64,000 bases of DNA from Accumulibacter jenkinsii (GTDB lineage: Bacteria; Pseudomonadota; Gammaproteobacteria; Burkholderiales; Rhodocyclaceae), in NCBI GenBank assembly GCA_036625225.1, contig JAZKUF010000001.1, positions 682,001 to 746,000 on the forward strand, read 5' to 3'. The notes beneath the pieces are model-generated. The model was not told the DNA's origin and did no database searches. It saw only the letters and a program-made list of their open reading frames with translations. The translations under genes were made by a program, and so were the position numbers. Numbering within the stretch: position 1 is the first letter of the stretch; the number at the start of each line of letters is the position of its first letter. Shown here piece after piece: positions 50,713 to 59,545 of this stretch.

Positions 50713-52260
50713 ATGGCCAGTTACCTGCATCCCGGCGTCTACATCGAAGAACTCGCGAGTGGTTCGCGGCCGATCGAGGCCGTCGGCACTTCCACCGCCT
50801 GCTTCATCGGCCATATCCTGCGCGGTCCGGTCGGCGAACCCACGCTGATCAGCAGTTTCGACGATTACCAGCGCAACTTCGGCGGTCTGCGCGAGGATGG
50901 CAGCAGCAACCGGGGCGACGACATGGGGCACGCGGTGAGTGCCTTCTTCCTCAATGGCGGTGGCAAGGCCTACATCATTCGGGCGCTGGCTGCCGATAGT
51001 GCCACGGCGGCGTCCGCTGCCGTGCGCGACCTTGCCGACACCACCGATCTGCTCGAAATCGAAGCGGCCAATCCGGGAACCTGGGCTGACGGCCTGGTGA
51101 TTCGGTTTACGCCGCGCACCATCCTTGCCACGACGACCTTCACGGTCGCCATCGGCAGCATGGACGGCGCCAACTTCGTGGCCCAGGAAAGCTTCAGCGA
51201 TCTGGTTCCCGAACCGGCTGCGCCGACCGCGATGGTCAACGTCGTCAATGCGAGTTCCACCCTCATCCGTCTCACCCTCCCCGAGGGTGGCGCGGCGGCC
51301 TTGCGCACCCGGCTCGAAGCCGCGCCACCGGCAGCAGTCACGCTGGCGGGTGGCGACAACGGCACTTCTCCCGCCCTGGCCGACTACCAGGTCATTCTGC
51401 CCCCCCTGCTCAAGATTCGTGACATCAGCATCATGTTGCTGCCAGGGATTTTCTGGGGAACACCAGCGAACCAGGCGATCCTCGACGCCGTCGTCGCGCA
51501 TTGCGAAAGCATCCGCAACCGCATGCTGATCATCGATCTGGCACCGGGCGACGAACTCACCAGCGAAACCGAGGTGAACGCGCTTGGCTTGCCGACCTCG
51601 ACTTACGCCGTCACCTATTATCCCTGGGTGCGGATTGCCAACCCCTTCTACAACCCGGACTCCAACCCTGCCGCCGCGCGCACCCTGCTCGCTTCGCCGG
51701 CCGCCATGGCCGCCGGTCTGTGGGCCAAGACCGACTCCCGGCGCGGCGTCTGGAAGGCACCGGCGGGAATCGAGTTCCCCTTGCTCGGCGCCGCCTCGCT
51801 CGAGTTCGTGGTCGAGGATGCCGAACAGGATTTTCTCAATCCGGCGGGGGTCAATGCCCTGCGCCGCATGCCCGGTTTCGGGCCGGTGGTCTGGGGCACC
51901 CGCACCCGTTCGACGCGTGCCAACCCGGAGTGGCGCTATGTCCCGGTTCGGCGCACGGCGATCTTCATCGAGGAGAGCATCTACGGCGGCATCCAGTGGG
52001 CCGTCTTCGAACCCAACGATCACCGCCTCTGGTCGTCGCTGCGCACCAACATCGAGAGTTTCCTCAATGGACTGTTCCGGGTCGGCGCTTTCCAGGGAGA
52101 AAAAGCGAGTGACGCCTATTTCGTGCGCTGCGGCCTGGGCCAGACGATGACCCAGGGCGACATCGACCGTGGCCAGGTGATCGTCCTCGTCGGTTTCGCG
52201 CCGCTCAAGCCAGCCGAGTTCGTGATCGTGCGCATCCAGCAAAAGGTTGCCCAGGAGTAG
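50713..52260 (+). CDS. Contractile injection system sheath protein
   Basis: This 515-residue protein opens SYLHPGVYIEELASGSRPIEAVGTSTACFIGH, the classic tail-sheath start of Pvc2-4/Afp2-4 and related phage sheaths. The C-terminal third carries IEFPLLGAASLEFVVEDAEQ, WGTRTRSTRANPEWRYVPVR and RTAIFIEESIYGGIQWAVFE, the conserved helix-strand handshake region. It would polymerise around the tube and contract to drive it out. GAGGG precedes the ATG. Only one sheath gene is present in the visible part, whereas PVC and Afp carry three. Confidence 0.95.
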   Translation: MASYLHPGVYIEELASGSRPIEAVGTSTACFIGHILRGPVGEPTLISSFDDYQRNFGGLREDGSSNRGDDMGHAVSAFFLNGGGKAYIIRALAADSATAASAAVRDLADTTDLLEIEAANPGTWADGLVIRFTPRTILATTTFTVAIGSMDGANFVAQESFSDLVPEPAAPTAMVNVVNASSTLIRLTLPEGGAAALRTRLEAAPPAAVTLAGGDNGTSPALADYQVILPPLLKIRDISIMLLPGIFWGTPANQAILDAVVAHCESIRNRMLIIDLAPGDELTSETEVNALGLPTSTYAVTYYPWVRIANPFYNPDSNPAAARTLLASPAAMAAGLWAKTDSRRGVWKAPAGIEFPLLGAASLEFVVEDAEQDFLNPAGVNALRRMPGFGPVVWGTRTRSTRANPEWRYVPVRRTAIFIEESIYGGIQWAVFEPNDHRLWSSLRTNIESFLNGLFRVGAFQGEKASDAYFVRCGLGQTMTQGDIDRGQVIVLVGFAPLKPAEFVIVRIQQKVAQE

Positions 52261-52327
52261 CGCGGCGCACCGGCCCGCGGCGCACCGGGCTATTGCAGGA
52301 CGCATCCACAGCAAAGGAGATACCTAG

Positions 52328-52837
52328 ATGGCTGCTCCCATGTTTCCGGTCAACACCCACCGCCACGATCCCTATCGCACCTTCAAGTTCCAGATCCTGG
52401 TAGATGGCCGGCCCGTGGCCGGACTCAAGAAAATGAGCGCGCTCAAGCGCAAGACCGAGCCGATCAAGTGGCGCTCGGCGGGCGATCCGAGTAGCGAGCG
52501 CATCCTGCCCGGCGGCACCAGCTATGAGCCGATCACGCTCGAGCAGGGGCTCTCGCACGACCCGGTCTTCGAGAACTGGGCCAACCTGGTGAACAACGTC
52601 GGCGGCGACGCAGCCATGTCGCTGAAGAACTTTCGCAAAGATGTCGTCATCAACGTGCTCAACCTGCAGGGCCAGGTGGCGATTTCCTACAAGGTATTCC
52701 GGGCCTGGGTGTCCGAGTATCAGGCGCTGCCCGACTGCGACTCGGCGACGATGAACGCGGTCGGCATCCAGACCGTCGTCCTGCAGCACGAAGGCTGGCA
52801 GCGCGATGCGGCGGTGGCGGAACCGGCCGAGACCTGA
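52328..52837 (+). CDS. Contractile injection system inner tube protein (gp19/Hcp-like)
   Basis: This 169-residue protein has RNFRKDVVINVL-like NFRKDVVINVLNLQGQVAISYK, VFRAWVSEYQALPDCDSATM and FKFQILVDGRPVAGLKKMSAL, matching Pvc1/Afp1 and T4 gp19-type tube proteins, which stack as hexameric rings. AAAGGAG precedes the ATG. It follows the sheath gene by 67 bases, the normal order. Only one tube gene is seen. Confidence 0.94.
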   Translation: MAAPMFPVNTHRHDPYRTFKFQILVDGRPVAGLKKMSALKRKTEPIKWRSAGDPSSERILPGGTSYEPITLEQGLSHDPVFENWANLVNNVGGDAAMSLKNFRKDVVINVLNLQGQVAISYKVFRAWVSEYQALPDCDSATMNAVGIQTVVLQHEGWQRDAAVAEPAET

Positions 52838-52841
52838 GCCG

Positions 52842-53663
52842 ATGACCACCGCACTGCAACCGCTCCCCGGCGGCTTGCCCGGTCCCGACGGCCTGCGCCG
52901 CAGCTATGCCTTCCGCGGTGCCGACGGCGAACTCGAAATGGCGCTGACGGAAGCGGTGGACGAAGCGCACGATACGCCCGACGCCGTTTCGCGGGCGCTG
53001 CTCTCGAGCCTCGCCGAACTCGCCGACAACTTGCCGAGTCGCGCCGCAGTCGACGCCCTGTGCGTCGCCGACCGGCAGTTCCTGATGCGCGCGCTGGACG
53101 TCCATCTTGGCCGGAGAAGCGGCTGGTTCGACGCCACCTGCGCGCACTGTGCATGCGCCTTCGATTTTCCCCTCGACCCGGCGCAGTTGCCGATCAAGCC
53201 AGCCGGCCGGGATTTCCCGCTCACCCACCTGACGCTCGATCAGCGGCCATTGACCCTGCGGGTGCCGACCGGCGCAGACCAGCTGCGAGCGCTGCGCACA
53301 CCGCGACATGCGCGCCGCGAGCGCTTGTTGCGCGACCTCGAAGTGGTCGACCCCGAGCATCACAGTGCGCTGCCCGAGGTCCTCAGCGCCGAGGATTTTG
53401 CCCGCTGCGAAGCGGCACTCGAAGCGCAGGCGCCCGAAGTCGCGTGCACGGTCAGCGCCCCCTGCCCCGAATGCGGCCACGCCAACGCGGTCGACATCGA
53501 TCCCTACAGCGCACTCGCACGCAGCCCTGGCGGACTGCTGGCCGAGGTGCACCAGCTTGCCTGGCACTACCACTGGAGCGAGAGCGAGATCCTCGGCCTG
53601 CCGCGAGCGCGCCGGATGCAGTATCTGGCATTGATCGGCAGCGCCCGCGGGATGAGTGCCTAG
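52842..53663 (+). CDS. T4-type baseplate hub assembly chaperone-like protein with zinc ribbon
   Basis: This 273-residue protein has two CxxC pairs, CAHCACAF near 110 and CPECGHANAVDI near 209, forming a probable zinc ribbon with the first. LTEAVDEAHDTPDAVSRALLSSLAELA precedes it. The C-terminal helix HQLAWHYHWSESEILGLPRARRMQYLALI is a hallmark of the T4 baseplate hub chaperone-like family seen in contractile systems. It probably assists assembly rather than forming the particle. The start at 52842 lies four bases after the tube stop; the frame extends 12 codons into the tube gene without support. Confidence 0.75.
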   Translation: MTTALQPLPGGLPGPDGLRRSYAFRGADGELEMALTEAVDEAHDTPDAVSRALLSSLAELADNLPSRAAVDALCVADRQFLMRALDVHLGRRSGWFDATCAHCACAFDFPLDPAQLPIKPAGRDFPLTHLTLDQRPLTLRVPTGADQLRALRTPRHARRERLLRDLEVVDPEHHSALPEVLSAEDFARCEAALEAQAPEVACTVSAPCPECGHANAVDIDPYSALARSPGGLLAEVHQLAWHYHWSESEILGLPRARRMQYLALIGSARGMSA

Positions 53664-53671
53664 GTCGGGCC

Positions 53672-54712
53672 ATGGGCATCCTCGACGACACCCTCTCCGA
53701 CGCCGGCCGCCCCCTGCCGCAGCACCTCCTGCGCCGTTCGACCGAAACCGCAACAAGCGAATCAACCGAATCGACCAAACTCGACCCTGAGCCGCCAGCC
53801 GACAACGGCGACGCGCTGACGGTCTACCGACTCCAGAAGGACGGCGGATCGATTCCGCCGGTGGCACCAGCCGCCCCTCGGGCGTTGGCTGCAGGCGTCT
53901 TGACGGGACGCCCACTCCACGCCCCGGTCGGGTTTTCTTGTGACGCTTCGCGCCAGTCCATGATCTCGATTGATGGCCTGGAAACAGGTAAAGAACCGGT
54001 AAGCACGTGGAACTCTGACGCTACGGACAGGCAAGAGCGATTGTTTTCTCCGGTCGTCTCTCATCGGTTGTCTTACGGTGAGTCGACTCGGTCTTCGATC
54101 TCCTCGAACCAGATTCCTTTCCCGTCTGACGACCCTGGCAAGCTTGTTCAACGGATTGACAGCTCTGATGGGATGAGGCGGAAAAGGGGGCGGGGTGCCC
54201 CTTCTGGAGACGCATCAGCAACCCACGCGGCGACGATGGCGACCGATCGGCAGTCGGGAAGCGAGACAGCAGACCGCACGGCGCCGGCGCTCGTCCCGCC
54301 CGCCAACGGCGAGACTGCCGCCCAGTCTTCTACCGGGCCTGCGGCTGCGCAAGCTTCCTCTGCCCCTCTTGCCGCCGTTTTCCCCCCTCCGGCGCGGTGG
54401 CAGGCCGAGCCTTCACCTGCCGCCGGGCCTGGCCGGGTCGACGCGCACGCCATCCCGGCCAGCGACGGCGCAGCCCCGCAGCCGCCAGGCGCTGGTCGAC
54501 CCGGCACCCGGCGCAGCCAGCCGGCAGACGCAACGCACTCAGAGATCAGCAGCCAACCGGGAAAGCCGCCGGGGTTCACCCCTGCCGTCGGCCCGCGCCT
54601 GTCGATCGGACGCATCGAGGTCACGGTCGTCGCCGCGCCCCAGCAGACGCCAGCGCAGAGGCCTGTGACCGACGACGCCTTCCTCAGCAAGCACTACCTG
54701 ACCGAAGTTTAA
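53672..54712 (+). CDS. Pro/Ser-rich eCIS-cluster protein with anomalous middle segment
   Basis: I do not recognise a defined domain. The 346-residue product begins MGILDDTLSDAGRPLPQHLL and ends with an ordered motif RLSIGRIEVTVVAAPQQTP, DDAFLSKHYLTEV; in eCIS loci a protein with a similar IGRIEV tail often follows the tube/chaperone genes. The middle (bases about 53905-54195) is less GC-rich and encodes SSISSNQIPFPSDDPGKLVQ and similar sequence unlike its Ala/Pro-rich flanks, suggesting an in-frame insertion. The gene ends 34 bases before the IS flank, so its C-terminus may have been altered by the insertion. Confidence 0.68.
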   Translation: MGILDDTLSDAGRPLPQHLLRRSTETATSESTESTKLDPEPPADNGDALTVYRLQKDGGSIPPVAPAAPRALAAGVLTGRPLHAPVGFSCDASRQSMISIDGLETGKEPVSTWNSDATDRQERLFSPVVSHRLSYGESTRSSISSNQIPFPSDDPGKLVQRIDSSDGMRRKRGRGAPSGDASATHAATMATDRQSGSETADRTAPALVPPANGETAAQSSTGPAAAQASSAPLAAVFPPPARWQAEPSPAAGPGRVDAHAIPASDGAAPQPPGAGRPGTRRSQPADATHSEISSQPGKPPGFTPAVGPRLSIGRIEVTVVAAPQQTPAQRPVTDDAFLSKHYLTEV

Positions 54713-54746
54713 CAAGCCTGAAAAAGCATCTTCCTTAATCAACCGC

Positions 54747-56740
54747 TTGCGGTCTAAAAAAAGCTCGAGTGGCACTACACGCCGGTGATTTGGATTCAGA
54801 TGATCAGTTTTCTGGTTCCTCCTGGTGCGCAGTTGAGCCCCAGCGCCTGGTAGATCGCCATCAGCTCGGGCTCGGCGACGGTCGCTTTGCGCACATGCAA
54901 GGAGCGCCCGTCACGCTGGGTAAAGGTCGCCGTGACCCGGCGCTGTACCGAGAGGATGTCGCGCAGGGTGGCCCAACTGTCGGTTATTCCCGCCGCCTTG
55001 AGCTTGACCCGCAGGAACTGGACGCACTGATAGGCGAGCACGGTAATGAAGAGATGCCCGTCGGCGCGCACTTCGTTGGTGTGATAGACGGGCCGCAGGC
55101 CAAGCTCGCTCTTCAGGCTGCGAAAAACGCTCTCCAGGTCGGTGAGCATCGTATAGGTGCGCCAGAGGCGTTCTTCATCCCAGGTCAGTTCGTTGGTGCG
55201 CAGGCAATAGACGCCGGGATGGGTGGCCATCGTGCCGGCGACCAGCTCCTTCTGCCAGGTGATCGCGCTCACCTTCTTGCCCTCGTCGCTGATGAACTGG
55301 ACTTGATAGTGTTGGCTGGCGCCGCGGCTCTTCTGTTTGAGTCGGCCCAGACGTTCGAGCAGTTTGTCGTGGCGTTTCTCGCTCTGCGGCTTTTGCAGAC
55401 CCTCGCTCAGCTCCTGCAATCCCGCTTCAAACCGCTGGCAGGCCTGCGCGAGCATCGCTTCTTCCTTGAGTTGCCGACTCGGTGAGTGGCAATACAGGCA
55501 GATTTCCTTGCCGTCCGGGCTGGGTTCCTTCTGCAGATGGAGCGGCTCCTCGCTGGCAGTCTCAATGGTCACCGCGCGGCTCTGGTCGAACTGGCGCTTG
55601 CCGCCGCGGCGAACCACCAGATAGCGATAGCCGTGTTCGGCCAGCCAGCTCACATTGGCCTCGGTGGCAATACCGGCGTCCATCACCACCAGCGCGCCCG
55701 CCGGAGTGCCGAGCCCGGCCAGCATGGCAGAGAGCGTGCCGGGTTCCGAGACGTTGCCGGCAAAGGTCTGTGAGCGCCTGACGAAGCCACTGCCGTCGAG
55801 CACCAGACCAAGCGTCACCAGCGGGCAGTCACTGCGTCTCTCCTTCGAACGCCCCCGCCGGGCCTTGGCATTGCCGCTGGCTTCGCCTTCGAAATAGGTG
55901 TTGCTCAGGTCGTACAGCGTGACCGTCTCTGGCAGATCAAAGAGCGTCTGGACAGAGCCAAAGAGCCGCGCTTCGATCGCTTCACGATGCTTCATCAGAA
56001 CATCCGAGGCACGGTACAAACCCATGTGAGAGATCGACAGGAAGTCGAAGTCGAGCAATTCGCCCAAGGCGCTATGGTGTTGCAGCCAGTTCCAGGTTGC
56101 CCGTTCCGACCCCGGCTGGCCCATTCTGCCGATCAGGCTACCGATGATCGAGGCTTGCACGATGCCATTGACGCCCAGATCCTTCAGCGTTTCAAGGAGC
56201 CCCAGTTCGCTCAGCGCATGCAGGCCGACCTGCTCCACCCCCACCGAGCGGGGCTGGGTCATCCGCAGCGAGTCCACATCGACTTCCTGGAAGTCTAGCG
56301 GCGGGCACGGTTTGCTGGCTGGCCCGGCGTCCCCCTCACTGGGCTGCCCCGCCGCAGACGCCAGGGTTGGCGCCTGCGCCACCAGTTGCGCAAAGTAGCG
56401 CTGCGCCGCCCGCTCGATGGCCTCCGGGCAGGGCAAGGGCAGGAGCAGCCCCTGAGGATTGAGCAACTGCTCGATGCGGCTACTCAACAGCGGCCAGTCT
56501 TCCTGCTTGATCGGGAAGTGCCGCCCCAGGTTCAGTACCGTGATCTGACGGACCTTGCCCCCGATACGCTGCGTGCGCACCAGTCGATAGGTGAAGTAGC
56601 CCTCACCCGTGGCTTTGTTGTTCGTTCTCGTTTGGCGTATAAACATCCACACGAGCGTACAACAAAAACAAGGGGTTTGGCCGCCTCAGCCAAACTATTA
56701 TGGCACCACAAAACGTTTTGGAAAATCTACCAACAATAAA
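54747..56740 (-). mobile_element. IS1634-type insertion sequence inside the eCIS operon
   Basis: The element of about 2.0 kb contains one transposase gene. ATCAACCGC occurs directly repeated at 54738-54746 and 56741-56749 and may be the target-site duplication. Terminal inverted repeats are not obvious; the best weak match is GTGGCACTACA on the left against GTGGTGCCATA on the reverse strand of the right end. The exact borders are therefore tentative. Non-coding ends are AT-rich compared with the host. Confidence 0.65.
54796..56652 (-). CDS. IS1634 (IS4-like DDE) family transposase
   Basis: This 618-residue protein looks intact. DDE residues are in VTLGLVLDGSGFVRRSQTFA, ALVVMDAGIATEANVSWLAE and YTMLTDLESVFRSLKSELGL. 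YHTNEVRADGHLFITVLAYQ follows the last one, as in the family. An N-terminal region (YRLVRTQRIGGKVRQITVLN) is typical of IS1634 transposases. It is encoded opposite to the eCIS genes, so it does not obviously drive the downstream genes. No frameshift or stop is seen, so it may still be mobile. Confidence 0.94.
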   Translation of the reverse strand: MWMFIRQTRTNNKATGEGYFTYRLVRTQRIGGKVRQITVLNLGRHFPIKQEDWPLLSSRIEQLLNPQGLLLPLPCPEAIERAAQRYFAQLVAQAPTLASAAGQPSEGDAGPASKPCPPLDFQEVDVDSLRMTQPRSVGVEQVGLHALSELGLLETLKDLGVNGIVQASIIGSLIGRMGQPGSERATWNWLQHHSALGELLDFDFLSISHMGLYRASDVLMKHREAIEARLFGSVQTLFDLPETVTLYDLSNTYFEGEASGNAKARRGRSKERRSDCPLVTLGLVLDGSGFVRRSQTFAGNVSEPGTLSAMLAGLGTPAGALVVMDAGIATEANVSWLAEHGYRYLVVRRGGKRQFDQSRAVTIETASEEPLHLQKEPSPDGKEICLYCHSPSRQLKEEAMLAQACQRFEAGLQELSEGLQKPQSEKRHDKLLERLGRLKQKSRGASQHYQVQFISDEGKKVSAITWQKELVAGTMATHPGVYCLRTNELTWDEERLWRTYTMLTDLESVFRSLKSELGLRPVYHTNEVRADGHLFITVLAYQCVQFLRVKLKAAGITDSWATLRDILSVQRRVTATFTQRDGRSLHVRKATVAEPELMAIYQALGLNCAPGGTRKLII

Positions 56741-56917
56741 ATCAACCGCCTAGGCGCGCGCTGCCCGGGAAAAGACCGGAATATGCCAGGAAGATGTTAA
56801 AGAGGGGCTGAGACGGCTGTGATCGACGACGCGATGATCTGCAGTCGTGGCGCCGCGCGCACAAGTTCACGGCGAGCCACCGGCATCGCCGCTGCCCCTC
56901 GCAGCGAGGACTGAATC

Positions 56918-57937
56918 ATGGCTGTGGGCCTCTCATCGCTGTCGCAGGTCTGCCGCCAGTTCGCCCAGCAGCTGTCGGCGGGAATCAACGCCGCCGATCG
57001 CTCGCGCATCGACGTCCTGCTCGGCACGCCGGCGGCGGCGGCGCCGACCGACACCGACACCAACCATCGCCTCAACCTTTTCTTCTTCCGCTTCGAGCCG
57101 GCCGCTTTCGACGCCGATCTGCTGCCCGGCGAAACCTGGCTGCTGCGCCTGCATTGCCTGGCAACCCCTTTCTGTGTCGACGAGAACCCGATCCCGGCAG
57201 GCGAAAACGATCTGCGGGTGATCGGCGAAATGCTGCGCCACGTCCACGAAAACCCGGTCTTCGACCTGCCGGTGGAGAGCGACACCTTCCGCATCCAGGT
57301 CATTTTCCTGACCCTCGGGCTCGACCAGTTGAACCAGATCTGGTCCACCCAGGGGGATACCGTTTATCGACCTTCGGCCCTGTTCGAGATCAGTCTGGCG
57401 CCGGTGATCCCGCGTCTCGCAGCACTGCCAGCGGCACTGACCGGCGCCATCGGGATCGACGTCCGTGCCGATCTCGGCGCCAACGCTGCCGGTATCACCG
57501 CCACCCCACCGGTCCTGCCGCTGCTCACGCCCGACACCCGCATCGTGGACTGGGCGCCGGCCTTGTGCCTGGTTGATGCCGGCGTCTGCCTGCAGTCGAT
57601 CGCGTTGCAGACAGGCACCCCGCAGCTTGCCGCTTTCGCCCCGCAGGCGTGGCTGGTCGGCGAGCCGGGAACGCTGGTGACCCTCATCTGGGAAACCTGG
57701 GAGCCCCTCAGCGGCTGGGTGGCGCAGGCGCCGTCAGCGCCGTTTGCGATCGTTGACCGGGTCATCAACCCCGACGCCGTCGCCAGCGCCAGCCTGCAGC
57801 CGACGGCGTTGCCCTTCGCTGACCGTGCCGGCCAAATGGTGCTCTACGGCGAGCGCCGCTTCGTTCGCTTCGACGGCGTCGTCCTGACCCTGCGCAGCAA
57901 TCCCGTCCTGGTGACGCTCTTCGCGGGGACGCCGTGA
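56918..57937 (+). CDS. eCIS DUF4255 tail terminator/cap protein (Pvc16-like)
   Basis: This 339-residue protein carries an N-terminal DUF4255 region (about 1-190): LSQVCRQFAQQLSAGINAAD, RLNLFFFRFEPAAF and PVESDTFRIQVIFLTLGLDQLNQIW. Pvc16-type proteins cap the distal end of the tube and sheath. The C-terminal half (about 200-339) is an unassigned beta-rich region, so the protein is longer than DUF4255 alone. GCGAGG lies before the ATG. It is the first gene after the IS and overlaps the AAA+ gene by four bases. The 56750-56917 leader has no gene I can support. Confidence 0.85.
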   Translation: MAVGLSSLSQVCRQFAQQLSAGINAADRSRIDVLLGTPAAAAPTDTDTNHRLNLFFFRFEPAAFDADLLPGETWLLRLHCLATPFCVDENPIPAGENDLRVIGEMLRHVHENPVFDLPVESDTFRIQVIFLTLGLDQLNQIWSTQGDTVYRPSALFEISLAPVIPRLAALPAALTGAIGIDVRADLGANAAGITATPPVLPLLTPDTRIVDWAPALCLVDAGVCLQSIALQTGTPQLAAFAPQAWLVGEPGTLVTLIWETWEPLSGWVAQAPSAPFAIVDRVINPDAVASASLQPTALPFADRAGQMVLYGERRFVRFDGVVLTLRSNPVLVTLFAGTP

Positions 57938-59277
57938 ACGCGCCGCACCCCGATCTGCCGGGCCTCGTGCACCTCGCCCCCGAGTGGGAGCGCCTGCAGT
58001 TGCTGGCCTATTGTGTCGCCGCCAATCGCAACGGCGCCGAGCTCGCTGCCGCCGACCTCGACCGCCTGCGCGATCTGCAGGCCGCGGTCGACCTGCTGCG
58101 TTCGCCGGGCGGTGTCTGGGAACAGCTGCTCGGCGAGCGCCTGTCGCCGGTCGAGTGCGATGTCCTGGCCGCGGTCGTCGGGCCCGAGTTTGAACCGCGG
58201 CTGGGCTGGGCGTACCAGAACCTCCAGGGCGGCCAGAAAGAACCCTGGCCGAGCCGCGCGCTGGTGCACGAACTCCTCGCCCTCGAACCGCACCAGGGCG
58301 AGAGCCTGCGCTCGGCGCTGGCGCCTTCGGGCACCCTGCGCCGGGCGCGACTGATCGCCAGCGCCCGCGATGAGGCATGGCAACCGCTGCAGCCGGAGAA
58401 CGGTCTGATCGCTCGGCTCGCCGGCCGCTGCTGGCAACCGCCAGCGCCCCCGGGATCCGAAGCGGTGGTCGGCGACAGCGCCTGGGAAGACCTGGTCCTG
58501 CCAGCCGGCCGACTGCGCATGCTGCGCGAGTTCATGCTCTGGATCGAACATCGCGCCACCGTCGAAGACGCCTGGGGCGCACCGCGCAACGGCGGGCCGG
58601 TTGCCCTTTTCGCCGGCCCTTCGGGCACCGGCAAGACACTCGCCGCACGGGTCATCGCCAGCGCCATGGCGTGGCCGCTGTTTCGCATCGACCTCGGCCG
58701 CCTGGTTTCGAAATACGTCGGCGAAACCGAAGAAAACCTCAACCGTCTGTTCGATGCCGCTCACGAGCAGCCGATGGTGCTGCAGTTCGACGAGGCCGAT
58801 GCCCTCTTCGCGAGGCGCGGCGAAATCAAGGAAGCACGCGACCGTTACGCCAACATGGAAGTCAGTCACCTGCTTTCCCGCATCGAGTCCCACCGCGGCC
58901 CGGTCATCCTCACCACCAATCTGCGCCGCAACCTCGACGCCGCTTTCACCCGCCGCCTGCAGCTGGTGGTCGAATTCCCGCGTCCCGACGTCGATGCCCG
59001 CACCACCCTGTGGACCCGTCTGCTGCCGCCGCGCGCACCGCTCGCGAACGGCCTCGACATCGCCGAACTGGCGAGCGCGGTGGCGCTCACCGGGGGTCAG
59101 ATTCGCAATGCGGCGCTGCATGCCGCTTATCTCGCAGCCGGTGCCGGCGGGGCCATTGGTCCGAGCGAGCTGGCCCTCGGCATCTGGCGGGAAATCAACA
59201 AGGACGGTCGTGAATGCGCCCTTGGCGAACTGGGCCCGCTGGCGGCCCACCTGCCCGAAGAGAGTCGCCATGCTTGA
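57934..59277 (+). CDS. eCIS AAA+ ATPase (Pvc15-like)
   Basis: This 447-residue ATPase has Walker A GPSGTGKT at 228-235, Walker B VLQFDEADALF near 282-292, and sensor/arginine-finger region GPVILTTNLRRNLDAAFTRRLQLVVEFP. The N-terminal about 190 residues are a helical module. Pvc15-like ATPases are needed for cargo loading or assembly of extracellular contractile systems and are absent from most phages, so this gene is good evidence for an eCIS rather than a prophage. It overlaps both neighbours. Confidence 0.93.
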   Translation: MNAPHPDLPGLVHLAPEWERLQLLAYCVAANRNGAELAAADLDRLRDLQAAVDLLRSPGGVWEQLLGERLSPVECDVLAAVVGPEFEPRLGWAYQNLQGGQKEPWPSRALVHELLALEPHQGESLRSALAPSGTLRRARLIASARDEAWQPLQPENGLIARLAGRCWQPPAPPGSEAVVGDSAWEDLVLPAGRLRMLREFMLWIEHRATVEDAWGAPRNGGPVALFAGPSGTGKTLAARVIASAMAWPLFRIDLGRLVSKYVGETEENLNRLFDAAHEQPMVLQFDEADALFARRGEIKEARDRYANMEVSHLLSRIESHRGPVILTTNLRRNLDAAFTRRLQLVVEFPRPDVDARTTLWTRLLPPRAPLANGLDIAELASAVALTGGQIRNAALHAAYLAAGAGGAIGPSELALGIWREINKDGRECALGELGPLAAHLPEESRHA

Positions 59278-59545
59278 GCATCCGGACACCCGCCCGACAC
59301 TGCAGAGCACCCCCGAGCTGCAGGTGGATACGCTGGCGCTGACCCTGCCGGCAGCATTCGAGCGGCGCGCCGCGCGCATCGGCCGGCTGACCGCCGAGGC
59401 GCTGGCCGTGGCCTTGCCGATGCACGGCGGAAGCATCGCACAACTGCAGCTCGCGCCGCAGCGCATATCGGCGCGCTGGAGCGACCGGCGCATCGCTGCC
59501 GAGCTGGCGCAGGCCATCCGCCAGCGAATCGAAGGAGGAGTCTGA
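59270..59545 (+). CDS. Small hypothetical protein of the eCIS operon
   Basis: This 91-residue product is not recognised. It starts inside the AAA+ gene (8-base overlap) and stops overlapping the next gene (TGATG), so it is firmly in the operon. LQVDTLALTLPAAFERRAARIGRLTAEALA and LAPQRISARWSDRRIAAELAQAI show a short strand-helix-strand-helix layout with no motifs. Such small genes between the ATPase and tube-initiator genes are common in eCIS loci. Confidence 0.7.
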   Translation: MLEHPDTRPTLQSTPELQVDTLALTLPAAFERRAARIGRLTAEALAVALPMHGGSIAQLQLAPQRISARWSDRRIAAELAQAIRQRIEGGV

